Assembly (NCBI RefSeq): GCF_001439815.1
Contig: NZ_JYLM01000003.1
Span: forward strand, 605,641-669,640
Direction: 5' to 3'
Origin: Pseudomonas orientalis
GTDB lineage: Bacteria > Pseudomonadota > Gammaproteobacteria > Pseudomonadales > Pseudomonadaceae
DNA length: 64,000 nt
The notes beneath the pieces were generated by a model. It made no database searches. It saw only the letters and a program-made list of their open reading frames with translations, and was not told the DNA's origin. The translations under genes and the position numbers were made by a program. Positions 1 to 8,818 of this stretch are shown here, one piece after another; position 1 is the first letter of the stretch; the number at the start of each line of letters is the position of its first letter.

Positions 1-714
1 CTCAAGCTGCATTTGCTGTCCCATCGCCTGGCCAAGCCCCACGGCTTGAGCCTGGCCGGTGTGTTCCCGCAACTGCCGAACGTGGCCTGGACCAGCCAGG
101 GCGCCATCGATATCAATGAGCTGGCCGAACGCCAGCTGGAAGCGCGCCTGCGGGGCGAGCTGCTGGAAGTGTTCTCGGTGGACAAATTCCCGAAAATGAC
201 CGACTACGTGGTGCCCAGCGGTGTGCGTATCGCTGACGCAGCCCGTCTGCGCCTGGGCGCCTATGTCGGCGAAGGCACCACCGTGATGCACGAAGGTTTC
301 GTCAACTTCAACGCCGGTACCGAAGGCCCGGGCATGATCGAAGGCCGCGTATCGGCAGGCGTGTTCGTCGGCAAGGGTTCGGACCTGGGCGGCGGCTGTT
401 CCACCATGGGCACCCTGTCGGGTGGCGGCAACATCGTGATCAAGGTCGGCGAAGGCTGCCTGATCGGCGCCAATGCCGGTATCGGTATCCCGCTGGGCGA
501 CCGCAACACCGTGGAGTCCGGCCTGTACGTGACCGCCGGGACCAAGGTTGCGTTGCTGGACGAGAACAACCAACTGGTCAAAGTGGTCAAGGCGCGTGAA
601 CTGGCCGGCCAGCCGGACCTGCTGTTCCGCCGCAACTCCGAGACCGGTGCCGTGGAGTGCAAAACCCACAAATCGGCCATCGAACTGAACGAAGCGCTGC
701 ACGCTCACAACTAA
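1..714 (+). CDS. dapD: 2,3,4,5-tetrahydropyridine-2,6-dicarboxylate N-succinyltransferase (5' truncated by window)
   Basis: The reading frame is open from base 1, so this is the C-terminal 237 residues of DapD; Pseudomonas DapD is about 344 residues, so roughly 107 are missing upstream. DapD uses succinyl-CoA to succinylate tetrahydrodipicolinate in the lysine/meso-diaminopimelate pathway in the cytoplasm. The visible part shows the left-handed beta-helix hexapeptide region rich in G-x-x-V/I repeats (for example VRIADAARLRLGAYVGEG and GSDLGGGCSTMGTLSGGGN), then a short C-terminal cap. A terminator-like hairpin follows the stop. The later DapE step of the same pathway is encoded at 6.4 kb but not in the same transcript. 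Identity is secure; only the start is unseen. Confidence 0.95.
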   Translation, partial: LKLHLLSHRLAKPHGLSLAGVFPQLPNVAWTSQGAIDINELAERQLEARLRGELLEVFSVDKFPKMTDYVVPSGVRIADAARLRLGAYVGEGTTVMHEGFVNFNAGTEGPGMIEGRVSAGVFVGKGSDLGGGCSTMGTLSGGGNIVIKVGEGCLIGANAGIGIPLGDRNTVESGLYVTAGTKVALLDENNQLVKVVKARELAGQPDLLFRRNSETGAVECKTHKSAIELNEALHAHN

Positions 715-735
715 GCAGCCACTCGATGCCCCCTG

Positions 736-763
736 GCGAGCCGCACCTTCGCGTGCGGCTCGC
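736..763 (+). terminator. Hairpin after dapD
   Basis: An 11-bp perfect inverted repeat, GCGAGCCGCAC at 736-746 and GTGCGGCTCGC at 753-763, with a 6-nt loop, sits 22 bp after the dapD stop. It lacks a strong U-tract, so it may be a weak terminator or an mRNA-stabilising hairpin ahead of csdA. Confidence 0.55.
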
Positions 764-783
764 TTATACGAGTTTTGAACATC

Positions 784-1989
784 ATGCTTGTGCCCTCCCC
801 CTGGCGCGCTGACTTTCCAGCCATCGCCACCCTGCAACGGCAGGACCAGACCTACCTGGACAGCGCCGCCACCACGCAGAAACCCCAAACCCTGTTGGAC
901 GCGATCAGTCATTACTACGCCAACGGCGCAGCCAATGTGCACCGTGCCCAGCATTTGCCGGGCGCCCATGCGACCCAGGCGTTTGAAGACAGCCGCAGTA
1001 AGGTGGCGCAGTGGTTGAATGCGGGCGACAGCGGGCAGGTAGTGTTTACCCACGGCGCAACCTCGGCGCTGAACCTCCTGGCCTACGGCCTCGAGCACTT
1101 ATTCAATGCGGGCGATGAGATTGCCATCAGCGCCCTGGAGCACCACGCCAACCTGCTGCCCTGGCAGCAACTGGCCAAGCGTCGCGCACTGACACTGGTG
1201 GTATTGCCGCTGACCGATCACGGCGTGATTGACCTTGAGGCCGCCGCCGGACTGATCGGCCCGCGCACGCGACTGTTGGCGGTGAGCCAGTTATCCAACG
1301 TACTCGGCACCTGGCAGCCGCTCGACGCCTTGCTGGGGCTGGCCCGCACGCACGGCGCGCTGACGGTGGTCGACGGCGCCCAGGGCATCGTGCATGGACG
1401 CCACGACGTGCAGGCCCTGGGCTGCGACTTCTACGTATTTTCCAGCCACAAGCTGTACGGCCCGGACGGTGTCGGCGTGCTATACGGCCGCCACGAAGCC
1501 CTGCCTCACCTGCGCCACTGGCAGTTTGGCGGTGAGATGGTGCAACAGGCGGACTACCACAGTGCCAGCTTCCGCCCCGCCCCGCTGGGTCTTGAAGCCG
1601 GCACGCCGCCGATTGCCGGTGTGATCGGCCTGGGGGCGACGCTGGATTACCTGGCTTCGCTGGATCAACAGGCGGTGGTCAGCCATGAAGCCGCGCTGCA
1701 CGACTATTTATTGCGCGGTTTGAAAGCGCGCAACGGCGTGCGCGTATTGGCTGCACCGCAGGTGGCGCTGGCCAGCTTTGTGGTCGAGGGCGTGCATAAC
1801 GCCGACCTCGCGCACCTGCTGACCGAGCAGGGGATTGCCGTGCGCGCCGGCCATCACTGTGCGATGCCGTTGCTCAAGACGCTGCGGTTGTCGGGGGCGA
1901 TTCGCGTGTCCCTGGCGCTGTACAACGACTCCGATGATCTGGAGCGCTTCTTTGAAGCGCTGGATCAGGCGCTGGATATGTTGCGATGA
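784..1989 (+). CDS. csdA: Cysteine desulfurase, CsdA/SufS type
   Basis: PLP-dependent class V aminotransferase-fold enzyme that takes sulfur from L-cysteine as an active-site persulfide and hands it to a SufE/CsdE acceptor. The 401-residue protein has the PLP lysine at about K223 in SSHKLYGPDG and the persulfide cysteine at about C359 in RAGHHCAMP, both as expected for group II desulfurases. I chose the ATG at 784; an in-frame TTG at 775 would add only three residues. The csdE start overlaps its stop by 4 nt, so the two are translationally coupled, as expected for an enzyme and its acceptor. tcdA, a third CSD-system gene, faces it downstream. SufS is the alternative name, but the csdE/tcdA context favours CsdA. 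Confidence 0.92.
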   Translation: MLVPSPWRADFPAIATLQRQDQTYLDSAATTQKPQTLLDAISHYYANGAANVHRAQHLPGAHATQAFEDSRSKVAQWLNAGDSGQVVFTHGATSALNLLAYGLEHLFNAGDEIAISALEHHANLLPWQQLAKRRALTLVVLPLTDHGVIDLEAAAGLIGPRTRLLAVSQLSNVLGTWQPLDALLGLARTHGALTVVDGAQGIVHGRHDVQALGCDFYVFSSHKLYGPDGVGVLYGRHEALPHLRHWQFGGEMVQQADYHSASFRPAPLGLEAGTPPIAGVIGLGATLDYLASLDQQAVVSHEAALHDYLLRGLKARNGVRVLAAPQVALASFVVEGVHNADLAHLLTEQGIAVRAGHHCAMPLLKTLRLSGAIRVSLALYNDSDDLERFFEALDQALDMLR

Positions 1990-2399
1990 GCTTGCCTGAG
2001 CAGGCAGCCAGTGCACTTGGGGCGTTTCAAGCCGTAGGCAGTTGGGAGCAGCGTGCGCGCCTGTTGCTGCAATGGGGCGAGCGACTGCCTGCGCTGGCGG
2101 AGGCAGACAAGGTCGACGCCAACCTGGTGCACGGCTGCGAAAGCCTGGTGTGGCTGGTCGGCCGCTTGCAGGACGGCCATTGGCAGTTCGCCGCCAGCAG
2201 CGATGCGCGGATGATTCGTGGGTTGGTGGCGTTGCTGCTGGCGCGGGTCAATGGGCTGTCGGCCGCTGAGTTGCAGGCGGTTGATCTGCCGGAGTGGTTC
2301 AATCAACTGGGCTTGTCGCGCCAGTTATCACCGTCGCGTAGCAATGGCCTGAATGCCGTCTTGCAGCGCATGCGCGAATTAAGCCGTACACACCACTAA
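1986..2399 (+). CDS. csdE: Sulfur acceptor protein, SufE/CsdE family
   Basis: A 137-residue SufE-fold protein that accepts the persulfide sulfur from the cysteine desulfurase encoded just upstream and passes it on. The acceptor cysteine is C51 in the family motif HGCESLVWLV. Length and position match SufE/CsdE. Its ATG overlaps the csdA stop by 4 nt. The final coding bases run into a long palindromic repeat that probably also terminates the csdAE transcript. Confidence 0.9.
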   Translation: MSLPEQAASALGAFQAVGSWEQRARLLLQWGERLPALAEADKVDANLVHGCESLVWLVGRLQDGHWQFAASSDARMIRGLVALLLARVNGLSAAELQAVDLPEWFNQLGLSRQLSPSRSNGLNAVLQRMRELSRTHH

Positions 2400-2492
2400 A
2401 TGTGGGAGGGGGCTTGCCCCCGATGCGGTGTGTCAGCCACAGATTTATTGGCTGATCCATCGCTATCGGGGGCAAGCCCCCTCCCACATTTT
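2398..2492. repeat. REP-type palindrome pair (REPIN)
   Basis: Two inverted copies of a 24-26 bp REP sequence (TGTGGGAGGGGGCTTGCCCC at 2401-2420, and its complement ending near 2490) enclose an inner segment with its own hairpin (TCAGCCA ... TTGGCTGA). It lies between the convergent csdE and tcdA genes and can fold into one long hairpin that would terminate both. The same arrangement, with a related inner segment, recurs at 57790-57884. Confidence 0.9.
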
Positions 2493-2514
2493 GATGTGCG
2501 CAAGTTAATGAGAT

Positions 2515-3324
2515 TCAGGTGGGCTTGACCCGCTCCGACGGCCTGCGCACCCCGGCTACAATCTTGTCCACCGCCTTGGTCGCCGCCACCATGCCGAACG
2601 TCGCCGTGACCATCATCACCGCGCCAAACCCGCCAGCGCAATCGAGCTTGACACCATCGCCAACGAAACTCTTCTGCAAACAAATGCTGCCGTCCGGCTT
2701 GGGATAGCGCAGCTGTTCGGTGGAAAACACGCATGGCACGCTGTAATGGCGGGTCACGGTGCGTGAGAATCCATAGTCCCGGCGCAGAGTGGAGCGCACT
2801 TTCGAGGCCAGCGGATCATTGAAGGTGCGGTTCAGGTCGCACACCTGGATCAGCGTCGGGTCGATCTGCCCGCCGGCGCCGCCGGTGGTGATGATCTGGA
2901 TCTTGCGGCGCTTGCACCAGGCAATCAGTGCCGCCTTGGCGTTGACCGCGTCGATGCAGTCGATCACGCAATCGATGTCTGGCGTGATGTATTCGGCCAT
3001 GGTGTCGCGGGTGACGAAGTCCGCTACCGCATGCACCGTGCAATCCGGGTTGATGCCGCGCAGGCGATCGGCCATCACCTCGACCTTGGGTTTGCCCACG
3101 GTGCTGTCCAGTGCATGCAACTGGCGGTTGCTGTTGCTGACGCAAACGTCATCCAGGTCAAACAGCGAAATCTCGCCCACCCCGCAACGGGCCATGGCTT
3201 CCGCCGCCCACGAGCCCACGCCGCCGACACCGACGATCGCCACATGGGCCGCCTTCAAGCGTTCCAGGCCTTCAATGCCATACAAACGGGCGACGCCTGC
3301 AAACCGCGGATCTTCTGTGCTCAT
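2515..3324 (-). CDS. tcdA: tRNA threonylcarbamoyladenosine dehydratase (TcdA/CsdL)
   Basis: E1-like ATP-dependent enzyme that cyclises the t6A37 side chain of tRNA to ct6A. The 269-residue protein has the nucleotide-binding glycine motif VGVGGVGSWAAEAMARCGVG near its N-terminus, an acidic substrate-binding region (SLFDLDDVCVSNSNRQ) and the ThiF/MoeB-like CVIDCIDAVNAK segment. I chose the ATG at 3324 because AGGG lies 8 nt upstream; the in-frame ATG two codons earlier (3330) would be too close to it. In E. coli the csdA-csdE pair and this gene (csdL) form the CSD system; here the same three genes meet convergently across a REP palindrome. Confidence 0.93.
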   Translation of the reverse strand: MSTEDPRFAGVARLYGIEGLERLKAAHVAIVGVGGVGSWAAEAMARCGVGEISLFDLDDVCVSNSNRQLHALDSTVGKPKVEVMADRLRGINPDCTVHAVADFVTRDTMAEYITPDIDCVIDCIDAVNAKAALIAWCKRRKIQIITTGGAGGQIDPTLIQVCDLNRTFNDPLASKVRSTLRRDYGFSRTVTRHYSVPCVFSTEQLRYPKPDGSICLQKSFVGDGVKLDCAGGFGAVMMVTATFGMVAATKAVDKIVAGVRRPSERVKPT

Positions 3325-3541
3325 GACCATTACCCTAAAAACCGGCGCGCATTATGGACTACACAGCGACAAGTTCGAAGCGACAAGCTACAAGTAAAGA
3401 ACTTAGACGGCCTTTCGCTGACTAACGTCCGGCTTTTCTCTGTCCGCTGTACGCTCAGGGAAAGGCCGGTGTAGGATGCGCGCCGGTTGGCGTAGGCCGA
3501 CACCTCTTTTCGTTCCACACCCTTTGGAACCTGACATAGCC

Positions 3542-6133
3542 ATGGCATCGCGTAAATTTGGACTCAACCTGGTGGTGGTGCTGGCAATTGCCGCGCTGTT
3601 CACCGGTTTCTGGGCGTTGATCAACCGCCCGGTCACCGCCCCCAACTGGCCTGAACAGATCTCCGGGTTTTCCTACTCGCCGTTCCAGCAAGGCCAGTAC
3701 CCACAGAAAGACCAGTATCCGACCGATGAGCAGATGCGTCAGGACCTTGCGATCATGAGCAAGCTGACGGACAACATCCGTACCTATTCGGTCGACGGTA
3801 CCCTGGGCGACATCCCCAAGCTGGCGGAAGAATTCGGCCTGCGGGTGACGTTGGGGATCTGGATCAGCCCGGACCTTGAGCGCAACGAGCGGGAAATCCA
3901 GCGCGCTATCGAGATCGCCAACAGCTCGCGCAGTGTGGTGCGGGTAGTGGTCGGTAACGAGGCGCTGTTCCGCGAGGAAATCACCCCCGAAGCGCTGATT
4001 GTGCTGCTGGACCGGGTGCGCGCCGCCGTGAAAGTGCCGGTGACCACCTCCGAGCAATGGCATATCTGGGAAAAGAACCCGCAACTGGCCAAGCACGTCG
4101 ACCTGATCGCCGCGCACATTCTGCCGTTCTGGGAATTTATTCCGATGGACAAGGCCGGCCAGTACGTACTCGACCGCGCCAGGGATCTGAAGAAGCTGTT
4201 CCCGAAAAAACCGTTGCTGCTGTCGGAGGTTGGCTGGCCGAGCAACGGGCGCATGCGCGGTGGCAATGAAACGTCGCCGGCGGACCAGGCGGTTTACCTG
4301 CGCACACTGGTTAACAAACTGAACCGCCAGGGCTTCAACTATTTCGTGATCGAAGCGTTCGACCAGCCCTGGAAAGTCAGCGACGAAGGTTCGGCCGGTG
4401 CCTACTGGGGCGTGTTCAATGCCGCGCGCCAGCAGAAATTCAACTTTGAAGGCCCGGTGGTCGCAATCCCGCAGTGGCGCGTACTGGCCATCGGCTCGGT
4501 GGTGCTGGCCCTGCTCTCCCTGACGTTGTTGATGATCGACGGCTCGGCCCTGCGCCAGCGTGGCCGCACCTTCCTCACGTTCATCGCGTTTCTGTGCGGT
4601 TCGGTGCTGGTGTGGATCGGCTACGACTACAGCCAGCAATACAGCACCTGGTTCAGCGTCACCGTCGGTATCCTCCTGGCCCTCGGCGCTCTGGGCGTGT
4701 TTATCGTGTTGCTGACCGAAGCCCACGAACTGGCGGAGGCGGTGTGGACCCACAAGCGACGGCGTGAATTCCTGCCGGTCGAGGGTGAATCGGACTACCG
4801 CCCCAAAGTGTCGATCCATGTGCCTTGCTACAACGAGCCGCCGGACATGGTCAAACAGACCCTCGATGCCCTCGCGGCACTCGATTACCCGGACTACGAA
4901 GTCCTGATCATCGACAACAACACCAAGGACCCGGCGGTGTGGGAGCCGGTGCGCGACTACTGCGAAACCCTGGGTCCGCGCTTCAAGTTCTTCCATGTCG
5001 CCCCCCTGGCCGGTTTCAAGGGCGGCGCGCTGAACTACCTGATTCCGCATACCGCCAAGGACGCCGAAGTGATTGCGGTGATCGACTCGGACTACTGCGT
5101 GTCACCCAATTGGCTCAAGCACATGGTGCCGCACTTCGCCGACCCGAAAATCGCCGTGGTGCAGTCGCCGCAGGATTACCGCGACCAGAACGAAAGCACC
5201 TTCAAGAAGCTCTGCTACGCGGAATACAAAGGCTTTTTCCATATCGGCATGGTCACCCGCAACGACCGTGACGCGATCATCCAGCACGGCACCATGACCA
5301 TGACCCGTCGCTCGGTGCTCGAAGAACTGGGCTGGGCCGACTGGTGCATCTGTGAAGACGCCGAACTTGGCCTGCGCGTGTTCGAGAAAGGTCTGTCGGC
5401 GGCGTATTACCACGACAGCTACGGCAAGGGCCTGATGCCGGATACCTTTATCGACTTCAAGAAACAGCGTTTCCGCTGGGCCTACGGTGCGATCCAGATC
5501 ATCAAGCGCCACACCGCCAGCCTGCTGCGCGGCAAAGGCACCGAGCTGACCCGTGGCCAGCGCTATCACTTCCTCGCGGGCTGGCTGCCGTGGGTGGCCG
5601 ATGGCATGAACATCTTCTTCACTGTCGGCGCGCTGCTGTGGTCGGCGGCGATGATCATCGTGCCAACCCGCGTCGATCCGCCGTTGTTGATTTTCGCAAT
5701 TCCGCCGCTGGCGCTGTTCGTGTTCAAGGTGGGCAAGATCATCTTCCTGTACCGCCGTGCGGTGGGGGTGAATCTCAAAGACGCGTTTTGCGCGGCCCTG
5801 GCCGGCCTGGCGCTGTCGCACACCATCGCCAAGGCGGTGCTGTACGGTTTCTTCACCACCAGCATTCCGTTCTTTCGTACACCGAAAAACGCCGACAACC
5901 ATGGCTTCTGGGTGGCGATTTCCGAAGCCCGCGAAGAAATGTTCATCATGCTGCTGTTGTGGGGTGCGGCACTGGGGATCTACCTGGTGCAAGGCCTGCC
6001 GAGCAATGACATGCGCTTCTGGGTAGTGATGCTGCTGGTGCAATCGCTGCCGTATGTGGCCGCGTTGATCATGGCATTCCTGTCGTCGCTGCCCAAACCG
6101 GCACCGAAGGCCGAGCCTGTCACGGCAGTGTAA
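3542..6133 (+). CDS. ndvB: Bifunctional GH17-GT2 beta-glucan synthase (NdvB type)
   Basis: Inner-membrane enzyme of 863 residues, predicted to make periplasmic beta-(1,3)-glucan, a family linked in P. aeruginosa to biofilm antibiotic tolerance. Order: one N-terminal membrane segment (about 7-25); a periplasmic GH17-like domain (about 35-310) with E140 in VVGNEALF and E229 in SEVGWPSNG, the two GH17 catalytic acids; membrane segments around 320-430; a cytoplasmic GT2 domain with D515-S-D517, the CEDAEL motif and the Q642-R-F-R-W signature of processive synthases; then more membrane segments. I chose the ATG at 3542, where the membrane segment begins; an upstream in-frame start at 3476 adds 22 unlikely residues. 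It stands alone and is followed by a strong hairpin. P. aeruginosa has the same neighbour, dapE. Confidence 0.88.
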   Translation: MASRKFGLNLVVVLAIAALFTGFWALINRPVTAPNWPEQISGFSYSPFQQGQYPQKDQYPTDEQMRQDLAIMSKLTDNIRTYSVDGTLGDIPKLAEEFGLRVTLGIWISPDLERNEREIQRAIEIANSSRSVVRVVVGNEALFREEITPEALIVLLDRVRAAVKVPVTTSEQWHIWEKNPQLAKHVDLIAAHILPFWEFIPMDKAGQYVLDRARDLKKLFPKKPLLLSEVGWPSNGRMRGGNETSPADQAVYLRTLVNKLNRQGFNYFVIEAFDQPWKVSDEGSAGAYWGVFNAARQQKFNFEGPVVAIPQWRVLAIGSVVLALLSLTLLMIDGSALRQRGRTFLTFIAFLCGSVLVWIGYDYSQQYSTWFSVTVGILLALGALGVFIVLLTEAHELAEAVWTHKRRREFLPVEGESDYRPKVSIHVPCYNEPPDMVKQTLDALAALDYPDYEVLIIDNNTKDPAVWEPVRDYCETLGPRFKFFHVAPLAGFKGGALNYLIPHTAKDAEVIAVIDSDYCVSPNWLKHMVPHFADPKIAVVQSPQDYRDQNESTFKKLCYAEYKGFFHIGMVTRNDRDAIIQHGTMTMTRRSVLEELGWADWCICEDAELGLRVFEKGLSAAYYHDSYGKGLMPDTFIDFKKQRFRWAYGAIQIIKRHTASLLRGKGTELTRGQRYHFLAGWLPWVADGMNIFFTVGALLWSAAMIIVPTRVDPPLLIFAIPPLALFVFKVGKIIFLYRRAVGVNLKDAFCAALAGLALSHTIAKAVLYGFFTTSIPFFRTPKNADNHGFWVAISEAREEMFIMLLLWGAALGIYLVQGLPSNDMRFWVVMLLVQSLPYVAALIMAFLSSLPKPAPKAEPVTAV

Positions 6134-6151
6134 AAACCTGCGTCATGCACT

Positions 6152-6177
6152 AAACGGCGGCCCTTGGCCGCCGTTTT
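6152..6177 (+). terminator. Rho-independent terminator after ndvB
   Basis: AACGGCGGCC (6153-6162) and GGCCGCCGTT (6166-6175) form a 10-bp GC-rich stem with a 3-nt loop, followed by a short T run, 19 bp after the ndvB stop. Confidence 0.85.
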
Positions 6178-6219
6178 GCTATAAGATAACGGCCGTTTTA
6201 CACGCCTTGCACACATCAC

Positions 6220-6319
6220 TGTAGGAGCGAGCTTGCTCGCGAAAATCGTTAACGATGACCCGGGCACCCTGAACGCACGCGGTGCCCTTGCGTTTTTCGC
6301 GAGCAAGCTCGCTCCTACA
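6220..6319. repeat. Branched palindromic repeat (GTAGGAGCGAGCTTGCTCGC family)
   Basis: A 26-bp perfect inverted repeat (6220-6245 with 6294-6319) encloses two smaller hairpins: ATCGTTAACGAT at 6245-6256 and GGGCACC/GGTGCCC at 6262-6287. The outer arms are themselves palindromic at GCGAGCTTGCTCGC. This is a second REP family, different from the GGGAGGGGG type, and can form a three-way junction in single-stranded form. It separates ndvB from dapE. Confidence 0.85.
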
Positions 6320-6357
6320 ATTAGAACGTCGCTGCCTCGATTTCCGGAGTTTCCCCC

Positions 6358-7509
6358 ATGACGGCCCATGCCGACCTTTCGCCGACCCTTCAACTCGCCA
6401 TCGACCTGATCCGTCGCCCATCGGTCACGCCGATCGATGCCGATTGTCAGAAGCTGATGATGCAGCGCCTGGGCGATGCCGGTTTTGCGCTCGAGCCGAT
6501 GCGCATCGAAGATGTGGATAACTTTTGGGCTAGCCATGGCAAACATGACGGCCCGGTGCTGTGCTTCGCCGGGCACACCGACGTGGTGCCCACCGGCCCG
6601 GTGCAGGCCTGGCAGAACGACCCGTTCGATGCGCTGATCGACGAACACGGCATGCTCTGCGGGCGTGGCGCGGCGGACATGAAAGGCAGCCTGGCGGCAA
6701 TGCTGGTGGCGGCGGAGCGTTTTGTCGCCGACTACCCGGACCACAAGGGCTCGGTTGCCTTCCTGATCACCAGCGATGAAGAAGGCCCGGCGCACCACGG
6801 CACCAAGGCCGTGGTCGAACGCCTGGCCGCGCGCAAGGAGCGCCTGGACTGGTGCATCGTCGGCGAACCGTCGAGCACCACCCTGGTGGGCGATGTGGTC
6901 AAGAACGGCCGTCGCGGTTCCCTCGGCGCCACCTTGACCGTACGCGGCGTCCAGGGCCACGTGGCCTACCCGCACCTGGCGAAGAACCCGATCCACCTGG
7001 CCGCGCCGGCCCTGGCAGAACTCGCCGCCGAGCATTGGGATGATGGCAACACCTTCTTCCCGCCGACCAGTTTCCAGATCTCCAACCTCAATTCCGGCAC
7101 CGGCGCCACCAACGTGATTCCAGGCGACCTGACGGCGGTGTTCAACTTCCGTTTCTCCACCGAATCCACCGTGGAAGATTTGCAGCAGCGGGTGGCGGCG
7201 ATTCTGGATAAACACGGCCTGGACTGGCACGTGGACTGGGCGCTGTCGGGTCTGCCCTTTCTCACCGAGCCGGGCGCACTGCTCGACGCGGTATCGGCCA
7301 GCATCAAGGCGATCACCGGGCGTGAGACCAAGGCGTCCACCAGTGGCGGGACGTCCGACGGACGCTTCATCGCAACCCTGGGCACCCAGGTGGTCGAGCT
7401 GGGCCCGGTGAATGCGACGATCCATCAGGTCAACGAGCGCATCCTTGCCAGCGACCTCGATGTACTGACCGAAATCTACTACCAGACCCTGATCAAGTTG
7501 CTCGCCTGA
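6358..7509 (+). CDS. dapE: Succinyl-diaminopimelate desuccinylase
   Basis: Zinc-dependent M20-family amidohydrolase that removes succinate from N-succinyl-L,L-diaminopimelate in lysine and peptidoglycan precursor synthesis. The 383-residue protein shows the metal-site motifs in order: [12 protein letters not shown] (His and Asp ligands), [18 protein letters not shown] (general base Glu and ligand Glu), VGEPSST, and a late [11 protein letters not shown] segment. Length fits the family. The rlmA ATG overlaps its TGA by one base (TGATG), so the two are translationally coupled although their functions are unrelated. Confidence 0.96.
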   Translation: MTAHADLSPTLQLAIDLIRRPSVTPIDADCQKLMMQRLGDAGFALEPMRIEDVDNFWASHGKHDGPVLCFAGHTDVVPTGPVQAWQNDPFDALIDEHGMLCGRGAADMKGSLAAMLVAAERFVADYPDHKGSVAFLITSDEEGPAHHGTKAVVERLAARKERLDWCIVGEPSSTTLVGDVVKNGRRGSLGATLTVRGVQGHVAYPHLAKNPIHLAAPALAELAAEHWDDGNTFFPPTSFQISNLNSGTGATNVIPGDLTAVFNFRFSTESTVEDLQQRVAAILDKHGLDWHVDWALSGLPFLTEPGALLDAVSASIKAITGRETKASTSGGTSDGRFIATLGTQVVELGPVNATIHQVNERILASDLDVLTEIYYQTLIKLLA

Positions 7510-8318
7510 TGCTTGCCTGCCCCCTTTGCAGCGCCCCGCTCAACCCGGTGGACAACGGCGTGGCCTGCCCCGCCGGGCACCGTTTCGACCGCGCACGCCA
7601 GGGCTACCTGAACCTGTTGCCGGTGCAGCACAAGAACAGCCGCGACCCGGGTGACAACCTGGCAATGGTCCAAGCGCGCCGCGACTTCCTCAATGCCGGA
7701 CACTATGCCCCCGTAGCCAGGCGCCTGGCCGAGCTGGCCGCTGAACGCGCGCCGCAACGCTGGGTGGACATCGGCTGTGGCGAGGGTTACTACACCGCGC
7801 AGATCGCCGATGCCTTGCCCGACGCCGACGGCTACGCCCTGGATATTTCCAGGGAAGCGGTCAAGCGCGCATGCAAGCGCAACCCGGCGCTGACCTGGTT
7901 GATCGCCAGCATGGCCCGCGTACCGTTGGCCGATGCCAGTTGCCAGTTTCTCGCCAGCGTGTTCAGCCCGTTGGACTGGCAGGAAGCCAAGCGCCTGCTC
8001 AGCCCCGGCGGCGGCTTGATGAAGGTCGGGCCCACCAGTGGCCACCTGATGGAACTGCGCGAGCGCCTTTACGACGAAGTGCGCGAATACACCGACGACA
8101 AGCACCTGGCCCTGGTGCCGGACGGCATGAGCCTTGCGCACAGCGAAACCCTGGCGTTCACGCTGAGCCTGGCCGCCCCCCGGGACCGCGCCAATCTGCT
8201 GGCCATGACCCCTCACGGCTGGCGCGCCAGCGCCGAGCGCCGCAGCCAGGTGATCGAGGCGGCCGAACCGCTGCTGGTCACTGTGTCGATGCGCTACGAC
8301 TATTTCGTGCTTCAATAA
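7509..8318 (+). CDS. rlmA: 23S rRNA (guanine-745 N1)-methyltransferase
   Basis: SAM-dependent methyltransferase of 269 residues that modifies G745 in 23S rRNA helix 35. A zinc finger at the N-terminus uses C4, C7, C20 and H24 (CPLC ... CPAGH). The Rossmann-fold domain has the SAM motif WVDIGCGEGYYTAQIA, then YALDISREAVKRA. It overlaps dapE by one base. P. aeruginosa has the same dapE-rlmA order. Confidence 0.93.
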   Translation: MLACPLCSAPLNPVDNGVACPAGHRFDRARQGYLNLLPVQHKNSRDPGDNLAMVQARRDFLNAGHYAPVARRLAELAAERAPQRWVDIGCGEGYYTAQIADALPDADGYALDISREAVKRACKRNPALTWLIASMARVPLADASCQFLASVFSPLDWQEAKRLLSPGGGLMKVGPTSGHLMELRERLYDEVREYTDDKHLALVPDGMSLAHSETLAFTLSLAAPRDRANLLAMTPHGWRASAERRSQVIEAAEPLLVTVSMRYDYFVLQ

Positions 8319-8372
8319 ACGACTTTTTTCTTTCCGCGAATGGATTTTCGAATCCCGCAACGAGGAACATCC

Positions 8373-8750
8373 ATGCGCCAACCCGATATCGAGATTTACC
8401 TGAAGGACGCCGACGTCGACCACAAGGCCATCGCCGCCTGGCTGGGCGCCGCCCTGGGCCCGTGCACCGAGTGGGTCCAGAGAGGCCAGACCTACAAGTG
8501 CAAGGCCGGCCATGTGCCGGTGACCTGGCTGCCTAAAGCCGTCGGCAAGTGGAATAGCCTGTACCTGGAAAGCGACCAGACCCCCTGGGACGACGACATC
8601 GCCTGCGCCCGCGCCGCGTTTGCCGCGCTGAACGTTGAAGTGCGCTGCGCGCCGGGAACCTGGGTCGAGGAAGAGGGTGAAGAAAGCGCTGACACCTGGA
8701 TTCGTATCAGTACAGACGGTGAAGAGCAGATCACCTGGAAAACCGCCTGA
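8373..8750 (+). CDS. Conserved hypothetical protein (125 aa)
   Basis: I recognise no domain. The 125-residue soluble protein is rich in Trp and acidic residues (EWVQRG, TWLPKAVGKWNSLYLESDQTPWDDD) and ends in an acidic stretch (WVEEEGEESADTW). No signal peptide or membrane segment is seen. I chose the ATG at 8373, which has GAGGAA 6 nt upstream; an earlier in-frame ATG at 8340 lacks such a site. It lies 54 bp after rlmA in the same direction and may be co-transcribed. Codon use looks like that of its neighbours. Confidence 0.75.
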   Translation: MRQPDIEIYLKDADVDHKAIAAWLGAALGPCTEWVQRGQTYKCKAGHVPVTWLPKAVGKWNSLYLESDQTPWDDDIACARAAFAALNVEVRCAPGTWVEEEGEESADTWIRISTDGEEQITWKTA

Positions 8751-8772
8751 TCCTGAGCTGCGAACCCAATCA

Positions 8773-8803
8773 AATGTGGGAGGGGCAAGCCCCCTCCCAC
8801 ATT
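8773..8803. terminator. REP-like hairpin between convergent genes
   Basis: AATGTGGGAGGGG (8773-8785) pairs with CCCCTCCCACATT (8791-8803) around a 5-nt loop. This single REP half sits between the stops of the hypothetical gene at 8750 and the cold-shock gene at 8819 and probably terminates both strands. Confidence 0.75.
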
Positions 8804-8818
8804 GGTTCAGTGGTGAAC

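Noticed and set aside
3455..5050. Long open frame opposite ndvB
   Set aside because: Codon composition and the lack of any start signal mark it as an antisense shadow of a GC-rich gene; ndvB has catalytic motifs in the other strand.
5980..7425. Long open frame opposite dapE
   Set aside because: It overlaps a recognised enzyme on the other strand and shows no domain; also spans the branched repeat at 6220-6319.
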